From contig CM041465.1 of the NCBI GenBank assembly GCA_023213395.1, positions 74,965,741-75,029,740 on the forward strand: a DNA stretch of 64,000 nucleotides. The letters run 5' to 3'. The notes under the pieces were generated by a model, which was not told where the DNA came from, did not search any database, and saw only the letters and a list, made by a program, of their open reading frames with translations. Positions 1-12,054 of this stretch are shown here, one piece after another. Every line of letters starts with the position of its first letter. Within the stretch, counting starts at the first letter, position 1. Both the position numbers and the translations under genes were made by a program. The DNA is from Cycas panzhihuaensis. Taxonomy: Eukaryota > Cycadophyta.

Positions 1-747
1 AGATGGCTTTGAGAAGCCCTAGGTGCACAACTCTTTAAGAACATTATGGGTTATCCCAACAGAAAAAAATTCAGATAAACATAACGAGTGAAAGCTATAA
101 AATTAAAATTGATTTGCTAGTTGATTAATGATTGCTTTACAAGTTAGTTCCTCATAGTTAGCCACTAATTATCACAAATGACTATAGATGATTACAGGTT
201 ATTACTTACAGGAAAGAAGTATCATATTGATAAATTTATAGGTTAAAGTAATACAACTTTATTAAGATTGATATTAATTAATACATATTTGATACAAGTT
301 TATAGGTTGCAATATACATGAAAATATAAAGACATTGAAAAATAAGGTTAGAAATTAAAGATATTACACATTAAATAGGAGTGTTGGAATATGTGTTATT
401 TTCATATATATAATATTTAATATAATGTTATGAACTCATACAAAATGCCATTGACTAAAAGCATTGATAAATATAACACGCATACATATTTATGTACAAA
501 TACTATTAGATGATGAAAATACTTAAGATATATTATAGGTTATTTATGAGGAGACTATTTATATAAATATGCATACACACCACTTAAGAAATTGAGAAAA
601 ATAGATTGACTTGGAGATGCAATCATTTGATATCATAAAGAGCAGCTCCAAACTCTAACCTTCTCCTATAATATTTTTTTCCTTATATTTTCTACATATA
701 AATCAATTGTCTCTCTTGTGGTGATTCTTATTGGATGCTTTTAATGT

Positions 748-752
<5 letters not shown>
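1..752. repeat. Direct repeat, copy 1 (~750 bp)
   Basis: This stretch matches 2206-2947 almost base for base, with a few substitutions and about 10 bases missing from the second copy. It starts at the window edge, so its true left end is not visible. It holds no reading frame and runs straight into the microsatellite. The high similarity means a recent duplication or a young LTR pair. A PBS-like site at 1896-1907, just before the right-hand unit, favours LTRs of a minus-strand element, but no polypurine tract is visible. Confidence 0.85.
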
Positions 753-1347
<595 letters not shown>

Positions 1348-2205
1348 AATTTTAAAAATAATTTGTATTAAAAAAAAATGGTGAAGGATGGGGGCGTGAA
1401 GACTCTATTGATCAGATCTCTCTATAGAAGCCACATAATGACACCAAATTTAGATGAGGCTGGGTATCATGGATAGCTAGGCACCGATAAATTTTTATAC
1501 CAAACAGATACCTATAGAATGAGAATGAAGCAGAGGAGTGAATCGAGTTCCATATGGGAAATTAAGACTCAAAGAGAGATTTCTCTCAGTATAAGTAATA
1601 AAAACACAAACTGCTTTTATTGTTGGTTAGAGAATTCAATTATGATCATAACAAGCAGTCATATGAGGTAGTTTCGATCAAAGATTGAGAAGTTGGAACT
1701 AGATGAAATGAAGTGAACGACGCAAGCAATGTACAAATATATATAAACAAAAAAATAAATAATATAAACGATGTTTTTACAAAGTTGAACCTTTAATATA
1801 TCGTGATATTATTTACATATCAAAATAAATAGAAGTTAAGCTGTGAATCTCACATAAATTTCTAAAAATTTAATTGATTGCATGCTAACCAAGTTGCTTT
1901 AATACCAAATGAAGGATGTAGAGGTGTAAAGCAGAACTACAATGGTGAGTGCATCTTGAGTTAACATAATCTTCCAAATCAATGACAGTGTTAAAAAACA
2001 CTAGGGAGGTATTTCCGCCCTATTTATAGGAAATTTGGGAAGGCAGCAAGCGCTTCAGCTTGACCTACACGTTAACAAAAAAATATTCAAAATAATATTA
2101 AAACTATAATTAAGTAATATCAACGCATACCTTAAAAATAATGCGTCAGCATTTAGTGGCTTTAGGTGACTGATGTGCGGCTCTAGGTGCCCTAGGGAGC
2201 CCCAA
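1348..2205. other. Non-coding spacer between the two direct repeats
   Basis: No coding signal is visible. The sequence is AT-rich with a somewhat more complex stretch at about 1380-1720. It could be the internal part of a very short non-autonomous LTR element, since a PBS-like site lies at 1896-1907. No gag or pol similarity was recognised on either strand. Confidence 0.5.
1896..1907 (-). other. Possible primer-binding site (tRNA-Met type), minus strand
   Basis: Read on the minus strand the sequence is TGGTATTAAAGC, matching the plant retrotransposon PBS TGGTATCAGAGC at 10 of 12 positions. Two bases on, a TGAAGG start would open a right-hand LTR at about 1910 that includes direct-repeat copy 2. 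Weak alone; supported by the repeat pair around it. Confidence 0.4.
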
Positions 2206-2947
2206 AGATGGCTTTGAGAAGCCCTAGGTGCACAACTCTTTAAGAACATTGTGGGTTATCCCAACAGAGAAAATTTTAGATAAACATAACGAGTGAAAGC
2301 TATAAAATTGAAATTAATTTACTAGTTGATTAATGATTGGTTTACAAGTAGTTAATTACTAATTATCACAAATGACTATAAATGATTACAGGTTATTACT
2401 TGCAGGAAAGAAGTATCATGTTGATAAATTTATAGGTTAAAGTAATACAACTTTATTAAGATTGATATTAATTAATACATATTTGATATAGGTTTATAGG
2501 TTCCAACATACATGAAAAATATAAAGACATTGAAAACTAAGGTTATAAATTAAAGATATTAAACATTAAATAGGAGTGTTGGAATATGTGATATTTTCAC
2601 ATATATAATATTTAATATAATGTTATGAACTCATAAAAAATGCCATTCACTAAAAGCATTGATAAGTATAACATGCATACATATTTATGTACAAATACTA
2701 TTAGATGATGAAAATACTTAAGATATATTATAGGTTATTCATGAGGAGACTATTCATATAAATATGCATACACACCACTTAAGAAATTGAGAAAAAAAGA
2801 TTGACTTGGAGATGCAATCATTTGATATCATAAAGAGGAGCTCCAAACTCTAACCTTCTCCTGTAATATTTTTTTCCTTATATTTTCTACATATAAATCA
2901 ATTGTCTCTCTTGTGGTGATGCTTATTGGATGCTTTTAATGTTTATA
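2206..2947. repeat. Direct repeat, copy 2 (~740 bp)
   Basis: Second copy of the sequence at 1-752, in the same orientation, about 2.2 kb downstream. The similarity ends at GTTTATA, where copy 1 enters the AT microsatellite and copy 2 continues as ordinary AT-rich DNA. If these are LTRs, the right one could extend from about 1910 to 3005, ending TGTGTACA. Confidence 0.85.
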
Positions 2948-3950
2948 CTTTATATTTCATGTTATTACTTTATTTGTTGATCTTACATTATATGAATTGT
3001 GTACATTCCTTATAATATGATTAAGCCATTATATATATTTGATATACTTTTGTTATATATTATGAGTACATTCTAATATGGTATTATTTGAATTCTAAAT
3101 TTTTATATACCCACATATATAAAATAATATCTAAAAACTTTATAATAAACAAATTCTCATCATTATCTTTTCAATCAAGCCCTTGATACATGATTATGAC
3201 TTGAAACTAGCATAAATAGGCTAGTAGGTCCTCAAACTAGTACTGACTCCCATGGGAAAAAAATTAGCTAAAAAATTCTTGTAGTGTCATTTTCAAAATC
3301 ATGGGATCAATCACAGACATCTCATATTGAGCAGACTAGACTTGATACTACTTATTAGAATTAAATTCAACATGATACCATTTGTTAGAAGGAAAATAAT
3401 AAATAACTAATTTCTATAATACAAGGACATCTAATGAAGCTAAAATAAAATGAACATGAAAGCAAGATGATATGAAATATATATATTATAAAGACACAAT
3501 TACATAATGGAATAACGATCATCTTTTAAAGAATTGCATTAGGTGAATGTATATACTTATAAGTATAATTGACTTCATATCTAATCAATAATATAAGAGA
3601 ACCTTTAAGTCCACCAATGGGACATTACATGAATAGGTGAACACATACACACAACTTAATAGTATTTATAATTTAATAATGATAGATAAGAGAGAGTGGG
3701 GGGATATAATGCCACTTGATACATCTTTACAATAAAGCAATTAATCATTACTTCTAATATATGTTTTTATATACTTAGTCTTGCTATGAGACACTGTATT
3801 TCTAGTCATCTGTATGATATTTTAGTTGTCACAAAGTTATTGTGTAGGTCCATCTTATTCTTCCTATAATTCTTGTAGAATTTTCTTAAACTAAACTATT
3901 TCATATGCTCTTGTAATAACTTCCTTATACTCTTTGTTTCTATAGTAGAA
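2948..3950. other. AT-rich stretch, no gene seen
   Basis: No reading frame or recognisable element domain on either strand. A short purine tract near 3690 (GAGAGAGTGGGGGGAT) has no LTR evidence around it. Probably eroded repeat sequence. Confidence 0.4.
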
Positions 3951-3954
3951 GATG

Positions 3955-6120
3955 ATGTTGTAGATTGCTTATTTGTAAATCAAGAAACCACTAAGCCTAA
4001 ATAGAAGGCATACCAATGAGATATTTGAGGATACATTAGACTAGTTGTTAATATATTGTTTTAGTCTTTTATATACATTTAAAAATTACACTGATTACAT
4101 TACCAAGTTGTAGTAAGATATGCAATACTTCCAATCATATGCCTATATAAATAAGATCAACTAAATTAAACACTTCATATTTAGACAACTTTAACCTAAC
4201 CTCTATAGGTGTTGTAAGTGGTTTTTAACTGTCTATGTCTAACCTCTATAGGTGTTGTAAGTGGTTTTTAACTGTCCATGTCGTATATTCATGGTATATT
4301 TCATTTGTGAGATAAATATGTTGTTATTATCTTGCCATACTTCAATGCGTAAGAAGTAGTGTATTTATCCCTAGTTAGTCATATAAAATTCTTTATATGT
4401 TTGCCTTGAATTTTTAGAACAAATATTGGCTATTCTCAATATAGATCAAATCATCAACATATATTCTTATAATCAAGATTGATGCTCAATTCAACTTAAC
4501 ATATAAGTTGGAATCATATTGGCTTTTAAGAATCCTTTATTTTTAAAGTAATTATCAATCATAGAGTACCATGCTTTAAGTGTTTGTTTAAAACCATACA
4601 AAGGTTTTTTTTAACTTGTAGATTGTGGTTTTCTTCCTTTTAACTTCAAATCCTCTTAATTGTAGGACATAAATTTCATTTTCCACATAGTCATTTAGAA
4701 ATGCATTTTTTACATCCTAGGAGATGGTCTATCCATGTTATGCAACTAAGGCTAGAGTTATTCCAACTTTTCTTACCTTAGTAACAAGTGCAATTGTATT
4801 ACTATAATTAATAACTTGTTATTATGCATATCATTTTGCAACTATAAATAAGCCTTGTGTTGTCAATTAACCTTTTTAATTTATACCTAGTCTTATAGAC
4901 CAATTTTATACTAATTATATTATCTTTAGGTGTCAATTCTACCAACCTCTTCGTGTCATTTTTTTACTAAGTCTTCACATTCTTCTTATAACTTTATTCC
5001 ATCCATCATGAGTGTTAATCTCTTCAAAGTTTTGAGGCTTACCATTTTTCATAACTTGTTCCATTAAGACAAAATTCACCATACTTTGAGATCTTGTGAT
5101 CTTTAGCTTAACGCTTGTATTAAGGATATGTTAAGGAATATGACTCCTTTGAATCTATTTAGGAGTTTTCTTATTATTTTGACTTGAGCTAGATGTTTTT
5201 ATTCCTCTTATGCTAGGATTCATAAGTACGTTTGTATTTGGTTCTACATCAATCATAATTCCTTGTACTTTGACCTTGATTTAGGTCTCTTCCTCTTAGA
5301 CTTAGTCCTCTTTCTTTAGAGTTATGTCCTTTGAAATTTTATCCTTGATTGGTTTGCCCTCTAAAACTATGTCCTTGATTTTTGAAGTTTTGTTCTCTTG
5401 GACTTTGACCTCTTCCCTTAAAGTTTTGTTATGTTCCTCTTATTTGTCCTTTAAAATAACTTTGTGAAGGTCTATTATTTTTAATTTTAGGCTTGATGGC
5501 CAAGACACACTCTAATGTTTCTCCTACATTCTTTTTCTCCTTAATTATAAGTAGAATGCAATTAAGTTTATCAATCTTCATTGTATTGAAATCTTTCTAC
5601 ACCTTAATACCATTTACAACCATTTCAAGTTTAATCTTTTTATCACTTCTTAAGATTTTCTCTACTACTCTTGATTCACTAAGAACTCCCATCTGGTTGA
5701 CAAGACCTTAGATTTTCATTATATAGTCATTCATGGATTCAATATAGTTTATCCTTATTACCCTTGAACTTGGTCTTTATAATCTATAACTTCGTTGTCA
5801 CTATTCCTTTGTATGCAATCTTTAGCACATTCTAAGTTTCTTTGGATGTCTTTGCCTTGTTGACATGAGGAATAATATGGTCTTTTAAAGCACAAAAATT
5901 AAATAAAAGAGTTTTATTATCTCTTTTTTCATTTTGCTAAATGACTTTAACTTCATTAAAAGCTATATTTTGATTAGGTTTGCTATATGCATTGCAAATG
6001 AGATCCCACGTCTTTGAAATAAAAGCATGCTTCATTCTTTGCCTTTAATTCATATAGTTCGTTCCTTCAAATTTGGAAACTATAGAATTGGTCATACTTG
6101 AGGATATTGTGCAAAATTTA
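3955..6120 (-). pseudogene. Ty1-copia remnant with internal deletion (gag joined to RT)
   Basis: On the minus strand, about 6110-5450 resembles a copia gag. It matches the gag frame at 12.1-12.7 kb, including the segment that ends in a glycine/arginine-rich tail (about 5210-5440). Instead of protease and integrase, the next recognisable part is reverse transcriptase at about 4990-4000, with the usual VKNAFLN-type motif near 4700 followed by the polymerase C-terminal region near 4000-4150. So roughly the whole protease-integrase segment is missing, with the junction at about 5.0-5.3 kb. Stops and frameshifts are frequent, so it is inactive. No flanking LTRs were identified. The assignment rests on motif order and on similarity to the better-preserved copy at 12-16 kb. 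Confidence 0.7.
4197..4282. repeat. 43-bp tandem duplication (2 units)
   Basis: Two adjacent units, 4197-4239 and 4240-4282, share the core CTCTATAGGTGTTGTAAG and differ by only one or two bases. It lies inside the decayed copia RT and is not a multiple of three, so it arose after that frame stopped coding. Confidence 0.9.
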
Positions 6121-6650
6121 TTTGAAACATAAAGGTGAATGATAGAAAAATTACACCAACAATAACAAATGATGTACTAAATTATCCCTATTTCAACTTT
6201 GGAACAAACACTAATGTTTGAATTAAAACTACACTTCTAAATAGTAATTTTCTATTAATTGATTGGAGTACAATAAACAAATTTTGTAATGTTTTACATT
6301 TTGATCAACTTGTAAAAGTCTACAATTTGAATTAATTTCAAACTTTAAAAATTTGATATAAGTCAAATCTAAATATAGTTCATGTGATTATCTGTTTTAA
6401 AATTACATAAGTAAAGATTATAACAATTTAAGTGACTTGAAAAATAGAGACTATAGGTAAAAGTTGTGTTAGTAAACATAGCAGTAAGTACACAAATCTT
6501 AAGACTAGATGGTAGCCTCTTTGAAAAATAATGCCCTCATCATACCGTGTTCTTCACATAACCTACGTATTGAGGAATGGGAGGCTATCCTGCTTTGGAA
6601 TTAAAATGGAATTCAATTTCATTAAGTTTTTGTGATATCAAAAAAATATA
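6121..6650. other. AT-rich stretch, no gene seen
   Basis: Continues the copia leader or flanking sequence. No domain or LTR boundary was recognised. A short plus-strand frame at 6577-6762 has no recognisable similarity. Confidence 0.35.
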
Positions 6651-6654
6651 TATA

Positions 6655-7390
6655 TATCTGTTAAAAGAAAAAAAAGTCCGTCCTGCCTACATTTTGTTGG
6701 GCGTTTGGATATCTTCTGCCTACAATTTTTTGTATGTTTTCGTGCGACGTCTGCAGATTTGAAGATGAAGATGCGGACAACATGATAACCCTCTCCGGGG
6801 TCTTGAACTTCAGCGACGGTACGTGGCCGTGGTAGCAACACATGTGACAGAAGAATGGTCAACATGGAGATGTAAGGTAGCAGTGCGCTGGATGACTGAT
6901 CCGTAACAGTTGTGGGACCATGTAATGACTGCCTTTGTACACCACAGATTTCAACGCGTAGGAGCAGGAGCACGTCGAGGAGTACCCAAGAGCACCAGCA
7001 CTGCACACTGAGCGCCTTTTCACAGATTTCAACGTGGAATGGGATGTTTTGTGGTTGACGCATCTGATCTCGCGTATGGGCAGCGAGAATGAAGTGCCCA
7101 GAGGGACGGATGTCAGGGATGACACAAACATCATACCACCAACTGACAAACTTAAAATGAAGAGTCACATTTGGTTATGGATTGCCAATCAACGGCAATT
7201 CAAACATACCACACACATGAATGGCATAGGCTTCCCAGCCTCCCACGAACAAGAACACTAAATGCCACGAGTATGGAGCGCTTGAAAACAGAAAACATAG
7301 ATCAGGTGCATCTCTCCACGGAGCACCAAATTTTGAAGAAAATGGCTTTCATACTAAACGGTGGTGGTGAGGCCTCAACTTGACTTCACC
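6655..7390. other. GC-richer patch of unknown origin
   Basis: Base composition is clearly more balanced than in either flank, with several CG dinucleotides that are otherwise rare here. It carries overlapping frames, the longest being a minus-strand frame of 176 codons (6638-7168) without a recognised domain. The composition suggests a young or captured gene fragment. A short plus-strand peptide at 6758-6835 resembles a BCS1-type ATPase (separate entry); nothing else was recognised. Confidence 0.5.
6758..6835 (+). pseudogene. Possible fragment of a BCS1-type AAA-ATPase gene
   Basis: The plus-strand frame reads ITLSGVLNFSDGTWP before a TAG stop, close to the conserved segment LSG(L/V)LNF(I/V)DGLWS that follows Walker B in plant BCS1/AATP1-type AAA-ATPases, membrane-associated proteins whose mitochondrial founder inserts the Rieske protein. 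The sequence just upstream, CTGCAG before TTTGAAGATG, could be a splice acceptor. Only about 20 residues match and no other part of the ATPase was found nearby, so this is at most a scrap, perhaps moved by a transposon. A chance match cannot be excluded. Confidence 0.35.
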
Positions 7391-7612
7391 ATACAAGTAC
7401 AAAGAAGGGAATAAATTCACCAACAGAGGAGTGGTTTTGATGAACGTCGAGGTCATTGATTCTGTTTGATAAATAGGTGGAATGATAACAAGCATTGGCA
7501 TACAACTCAAAGTTAACCATTGCCTTGACTTGTTAGGTACATGTGGAGTGTGTGTAGTTAAACTATTAAGATTGAATATTGATATGTGAATGGGCATTAT
7601 CCTAATACAATC
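7391..7612. other. Spacer, no gene seen
   Basis: No recognisable domain. It joins the GC-richer patch to the gypsy remnant. Confidence 0.3.
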
Positions 7613-7905
7613 TAGGCACAAACGATGATTTGAAGAATGTTTATATTAAGTGAATAATTAATAGTTGATATTGGGGCTTAGGTATGTGAGCTTTTCAAGG
7701 AATTCTGTGATGTTTTTATTTGGACTTAGAAAGGATTTAAAAGGAATCCTTGAAAGTAGGCACAAACAATGATTTGAAGAATATTTATACAAGTGAATAA
7801 TTGATAGATGATATTGTGGTCTAGGTACATGAGTTTTTTGAGAAATTCTATCTTGTTTTTTATTGGACATAACAAGGACTTAAAAGGAATCCCTGAACAT
7901 GTTGG
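7613..7905 (+). repeat. 144-bp tandem duplication inside gypsy pol
   Basis: Two adjacent units (7613-7756 and 7757 to about 7905) begin TAGGCACAAACRATGATTTG and end with a peptide resembling KDLKGI(L/P)E. That is the segment just before the gypsy RT palm, normally WxYKDLKGIPEH. The unit length is a multiple of three (48 codons). The copies have diverged by scattered substitutions and a small indel. Confidence 0.85.
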
Positions 7906-8169
7906 ATTAATGAGGATTAAGCTGAAAGAAGGAGTAAAGCTAATGTGATAGAAACCATGCACACTATACTCCAAGTACATAAAGAATATACAAGAGGAAG
8001 TAAAAAAGCTAGTAAATGATGGATGCATTTATTCAATTATAGATAGTGAATGAGTGAGTCTCATAGTAATAGCAAAGAAGAAAATATTGAGCTAAGTATT
8101 TGTGTGTGGATTTTATAGCATTTAATAATTTCACAAAGACCAACCCATTCCCAATACCTTTAATTGAAC
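7660..8169 (+). pseudogene. Ty3-gypsy reverse transcriptase, N-terminal part (interrupted)
   Basis: After the duplicated KDLKGIPE-like segment, the plus strand at about 7900-8169 reads through the gypsy RT N-terminal region. Recognisable pieces are VQEEVKKLVNDGCIY, then an IVIAKKK motif and a PIP-type motif, with several stops. The frame breaks at 8170, where a minus-strand LTR element begins, and the expected continuation (FMDGFSGYxQI-like) appears 12.7 kb away at about 20880. This is the left half of a pol gene split by an insertion. It is not functional. Confidence 0.8.
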
Positions 8170-8481
8170 TATTAAAATTTATGTATGACTTATATGTATG
8201 GGATACCATGTTAAAGTTTATTGCACAAAATAACAATTTAATGTAATGAAGTAAGAGAAAATGTAATCATATGATCAATTAACCATCTAATAAATATAAT
8301 AAATGAATAAGAATAAAGACAAAGAGTCAATCTTGCAAACACCATATATAATACCATGTTTAACGTTGAAAACCCATGAATGGGAAAAATCATCTCTAAA
8401 TGTATATAATATTTTATATTAATAAATGGTAATCAACAATTATTGTGGTGAGTCATACTAGCCTCACAAGAAGGACTTGGT
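8170..8481 (-). mobile_element. Element X, 3' LTR, part 1 (split by the copia array)
   Basis: This matches 20527-20800 in the same orientation. The shared sequence starts TATTAAAATTTATG here (TGTTAAAATTCATG in the right copy) and includes ACCATGAATGGGAAAAAT-type text. Similarity breaks at about 8445-8481 and resumes at 16639-16828 on the far side of the copia array. The flanking five bases TGAAC (8165-8169) match TGAAT at 20858-20862 at four of five positions, a mutated target-site duplication. X is minus-strand because the PPT and PBS both read that way. Confidence 0.75.
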
Positions 8482-8753
8482 TGGTGGAATAATGATCATT
8501 AGGGCAATGTGGCAGCATTGGGGGGGTGTGGAGCTAACTCCAGTTATTCTAGCCAACCCACTACCCAAATATTTTAATGATGTTTATTAATACCAAGCAT
8601 TGGTAGACATTGGGGCAATCCGATGACCTGATTATTTAAATGGGCCTTATGGCCTAAAGATATTTCTCAATATTGTCACTTCTATATGGAAAACTTGTTT
8701 ATTTTGTAATGTATACCTTATAATCTCAGTTCTACTATGCCCTTGAGCTAACA
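8482..8753 (+). mobile_element. Copia array, LTR A (left, 272 bp)
   Basis: First of three LTR copies in the array; the others are at 9490-9760 and 16367-16638. All share GGAATAATGATCATTAGG near the start, the ACTACCCAAATATTT block and TTTGTAATGTATA near the end, and all end CTTGAGCTAA(C/T). Length agrees within one or two bases. Bounds follow the TG...ACA ends. The sequence after it is only a poor PBS match. Confidence 0.8.
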
Positions 8754-8945
8754 ATTGGATCTTGTACATAGTGTACATATTGTATATAATTTCTTTTAGT
8801 TCAAATACACTTTTATTTGGTACTTATTTTCAATAAAGTAAAGTCAATGGGATAAGAATAAATTTTTTATCCACCACAGATGTTACTCAGAAAAAATGAG
8901 GCCTACGTTACCCTATAACAGTATAGTAGTATAATTTCTGTTTTG
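8754..8945 (+). other. Remainder of the internal region of the deleted copia unit
   Basis: Short AT-rich stretch between LTR A and the RNase H remnant. No gag, protease, integrase or RT is present, so the left unit of the array has lost almost its whole coding region. Confidence 0.4.
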
Positions 8946-9489
8946 ATATAAATCTTAAAAGGCTATCAATTAGTTATGGATTACATTATAAGTCCTTGAT
9001 AAATTTCAGGTTGATTGGTTACACACATTCAAATCAAGTTGTGTTGATGATAGAAAATCTACATCTAGTTACGCTTTCAACATGGAATCAACATTAATTG
9101 CTTGGAGTACTAAGAAACAAAACACGGTATCCTTATCTAATGTAGAAGTAGAATATAAAGTAGCAGTAGCATGAGTATGTGAAATAATTTGGCTACATCG
9201 GTTACTCTAAGACTTGCAAATGAAATATGATGGACCTACACACATGATGTGTGACAATCAAAGTACAATTCAAATGACACGTAATCTAGTATTTCATGGA
9301 CAACTGAAGCATATTGAAACACAATATCACTTTATCAGGGAGTTAGTACAAGCAGGCAAGATTAAATTGGTTTACTGAAGCATAAATGAATAGGTGGTAG
9401 ACATCTTCACTAAGGTTCTTGGCAGAATCAAGTTTCACAAGTTCAAAGACAAGCTTAGAGTCATTCCTAATGAATACTATGGGGGAGAA
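8946..9489 (+). pseudogene. Copia RNase H remnant of the deleted left unit
   Basis: This matches the RNase H end of the complete unit (about 15842-16366) almost colinearly. Recognisable motifs are the WSTKKQNTV-type segment near 9100, VEVEYKVAVA near 9143 (ancestrally SxxEAEY), the KHIETQYHFIRELVQ helix near 9310 and the VDIFTKVLGRIKFHKF terminal segment near 9400. It ends at a polypurine tract (GGGGGAGAA, 9481-9489) directly before LTR B, so B was the 3' LTR of this unit. A few stops remain. RNase H removes the RNA strand during reverse transcription. Confidence 0.85.
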
Positions 9490-9760
9490 TAATGGAATAA
9501 TGATCATTAGGGTAATGTGGCAGCATTGGAAAGTGTGGAGCTGACTCCAGCCACCTTAGCTGACCTACTACCCAAATATTTTAATGGTGTTTATTAACAC
9601 CAAGCATCGGTAAATGTAGGGACAACTTAACAACCTGACTATTTAAACGGGCCTCATGGTCCAAAGGTGTTCCTTAACACCGCCAACTTTATACAAAAAT
9701 TTTATTTATTTTGTAATGTATATCTTATAATCTTAGTTCTACTCTACCCTTGAGCTAATA
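9490..9760 (+). mobile_element. Copia array, LTR B (central, shared)
   Basis: The start follows the polypurine tract of the left unit; the end (TGAGCTAATA) is followed by a PBS-like TGATATCA. One LTR therefore serves as the right end of the deleted unit and the left end of the complete unit. Its sequence matches LTRs A and C along its whole length. Confidence 0.85.
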
Positions 9761-9762
9761 AT

Positions 9763-9774
9763 TGATATCACAAT
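9763..9774 (+). other. Degenerate primer-binding site after LTR B
   Basis: TGATATCACAAT directly downstream of LTR B resembles TGGTATCAGAGC, with seven of the first eight bases identical and weaker agreement after that. It supports LTR B acting as the 5' LTR of the complete copia unit. Confidence 0.45.
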
Positions 9775-12050
9775 GCATCGATTTAGGGCCATGAAGCATC
9801 ATGACAATTTATTGTTTGATATATTTCAATATTTGTTCATTTTATATAGTTTTTACATAGTTTTCATTTAATATTATTTATACATTCATGATATTGTATT
9901 GTGCACTTGATATAATCCATAAACTAGCAGGTTTTTATAGTATTTGTAGCTGTGTGTGGTATGTTTGTGTTCTCAGACTATTGTAGGGCATCTCAATGTT
10001 CATCGATCAATATTATTTCATATGCTAAGGTCATTTCATATAGTTAAACATTTGATTTTTTTATAATTTTTGTTACACATATTTCTCCATTTGTCTGTGC
10101 ACACTATGTATTTTGTATGGCCCGTGTGGCAATTTTTTGATCTGCTAACCAACATTATTTTATAAATACATTGATTATATGAAGCTCAACATCGATTTAG
10201 AGGAGTTTTTTAATCAGATCTCAAGAATTCTTTTTTTAATTTCATTATTTTTTTACTTTTAGTTTCAAGTTTAACAAGGAGACCTTACTTCAATAGATTC
10301 CCGTTCTTCAACAAACGAATGAAACATAAGCACACAACTGCTTGTTTTGATCTTTGCTAAATCTACTTCACTACATAATAGACGATTTAGAAAATTGTTG
10401 CCCCACCATTGAGATATTGCTTTTGGAAAATCGTTTATCTCTCTATCTACTGAAACACACTACCCATCCAACATTTTTAAATATTTTTTCATTTATTTTT
10501 TCTCAAAATTTTACCACATTTATAGGTGTCCATCCTCTATCGATCTAATTGATTAGTTTCTATGTGTTTTAGTGCTCCTTTTCGATCAATTTAATCAATT
10601 GAACTTCCTCTGTGAGTTGCACGAACTCTTTGTGATTATTTTTTCATTAAAAATTCATTTTTCTTATATATTTTTTATATAGTTTAAATTAAATTTAATT
10701 GAATTTAATAAAATTTGGAGTTCAACCCCCTTCATTTGCCAGCAAATGGTCACATTATGGCCCCTATGACCCTATTCTCTTAAAAAGGGACATATTTGAA
10801 ACTCAAATAAGTTAAATTTCATAATTTTGGATTTTGAAAAAATTAGTCATATTTCTTATTCTTTAGAATTTGCAGCCCCTTTCATAGCCTAGTAGATGGT
10901 CACATGCAATAACCTAGTGACCAGGGGCCATCTTGTTAAGGGGCTTAAGGACCTCTCTTTTTTATTTTTATCCATAACAAGGTGTCTGTACTGTTTTCTT
11001 AGTATCTTTCAAACTAGGAGTCCATTTTTCGAATGATTTAAACTGTTAGAAATCTGACTCGGAGCTCTATATTTTAGAATTAGTTTGACATTGATTTAAA
11101 GTTATTTTGTAGGTTTTTTGAGTTGCAAAAATTAACTTATCTAATTGGTCATTATTTGAGCATTTCTCAAATTTATTCAAGGATATTGATGATATATTAT
11201 TGTACTAACTATTGATAGCAGATTTCAGTTCATTATTTAAACTTATGAATATTTTTTGGCTAATTTGATGTAGGTTTGCTCTTGAAAGAGAAGTAAATAA
11301 TCTGGGTCAATTTTATACAAATAAGAGCATTCTAAACCCTTTTTCTATTTCAATTTATTTCATTTAGTACTATTTGACTCATTTATATTTCATTTGAGTT
11401 GATTTCATTTCATTTCATTGTGAATATTTTAAAATTTTTAATTATTAGTAAAATGAATCATTGCTTGTAAAGAAGACCACATTTGAGATTAAATTTTTTA
11501 CGTTAAACAAGATAACTCTTGAATTAACCATCTTAATTTTTAGCCTTGCAAAGGGAATGATTAAGACCCCTAAAGTTACCACCCCATACACACCTTTGGT
11601 GTACTCTAAGTTTTTGAGAAAACTATTGGATATCAAGTGTATTTGGTGGTAGGTTGAGGTGGAGAACATTTTTCCTTTTAGAGTTTGGAGACAAAGATAG
11701 ACCCAAAGGGGGTGAGTGTCCTAGTTGGTCAAGTTCTTAATGCTAGATCTATCACTAAGTACAAGATCGACGTAGGTGGACCAACAAATTAGGGAGGTCT
11801 TTAACCTTCTTTGCAGCTTATGTACTGAGGTATATTGAGCCTTGAGCTCACGTACCAATGTATTAGGTCCTTAGTTTGCCACTTATGGGTAGATGCCATT
11901 AGACAGGATAGTAACTAAGAGCATTCCTTAGAAACCTTAAGACATAGAACTCTATATTAGAAACCCCCTAGGTAGATATAACACAAATAAATTTAAAACT
12001 TTTAGGGTACACTAAAACATAGTTGAGTTACAATAGAAACAACCTTTGAA
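9775..12050 (+). other. Leader region of the complete copia unit; no gene seen
   Basis: About 2.3 kb of AT-rich DNA between the PBS and gag, long for a copia leader, so it may include later insertions. Two loosely similar stretches at about 10725-10800 and 10873-10945 share the text AGATGGTCACAT / AAATGGTCACAT. Short frames at 10354-10548 and 11445-11669 show no domain. Confidence 0.4.
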
Positions 12051-12054
12051 AATA

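Noticed and set aside
6638-7168. 176-codon minus-strand frame as a real gene
   Set aside because: No recognisable domain. GC-richer sequence gives longer random frames, and the plus strand has the only family-like peptide. Left as unassigned.
8220-8236. Minus-strand 67-codon frame (8033-8236) as a gene
   Set aside because: It spans the junction between gypsy RT and the X LTR, so it cannot be a single gene.
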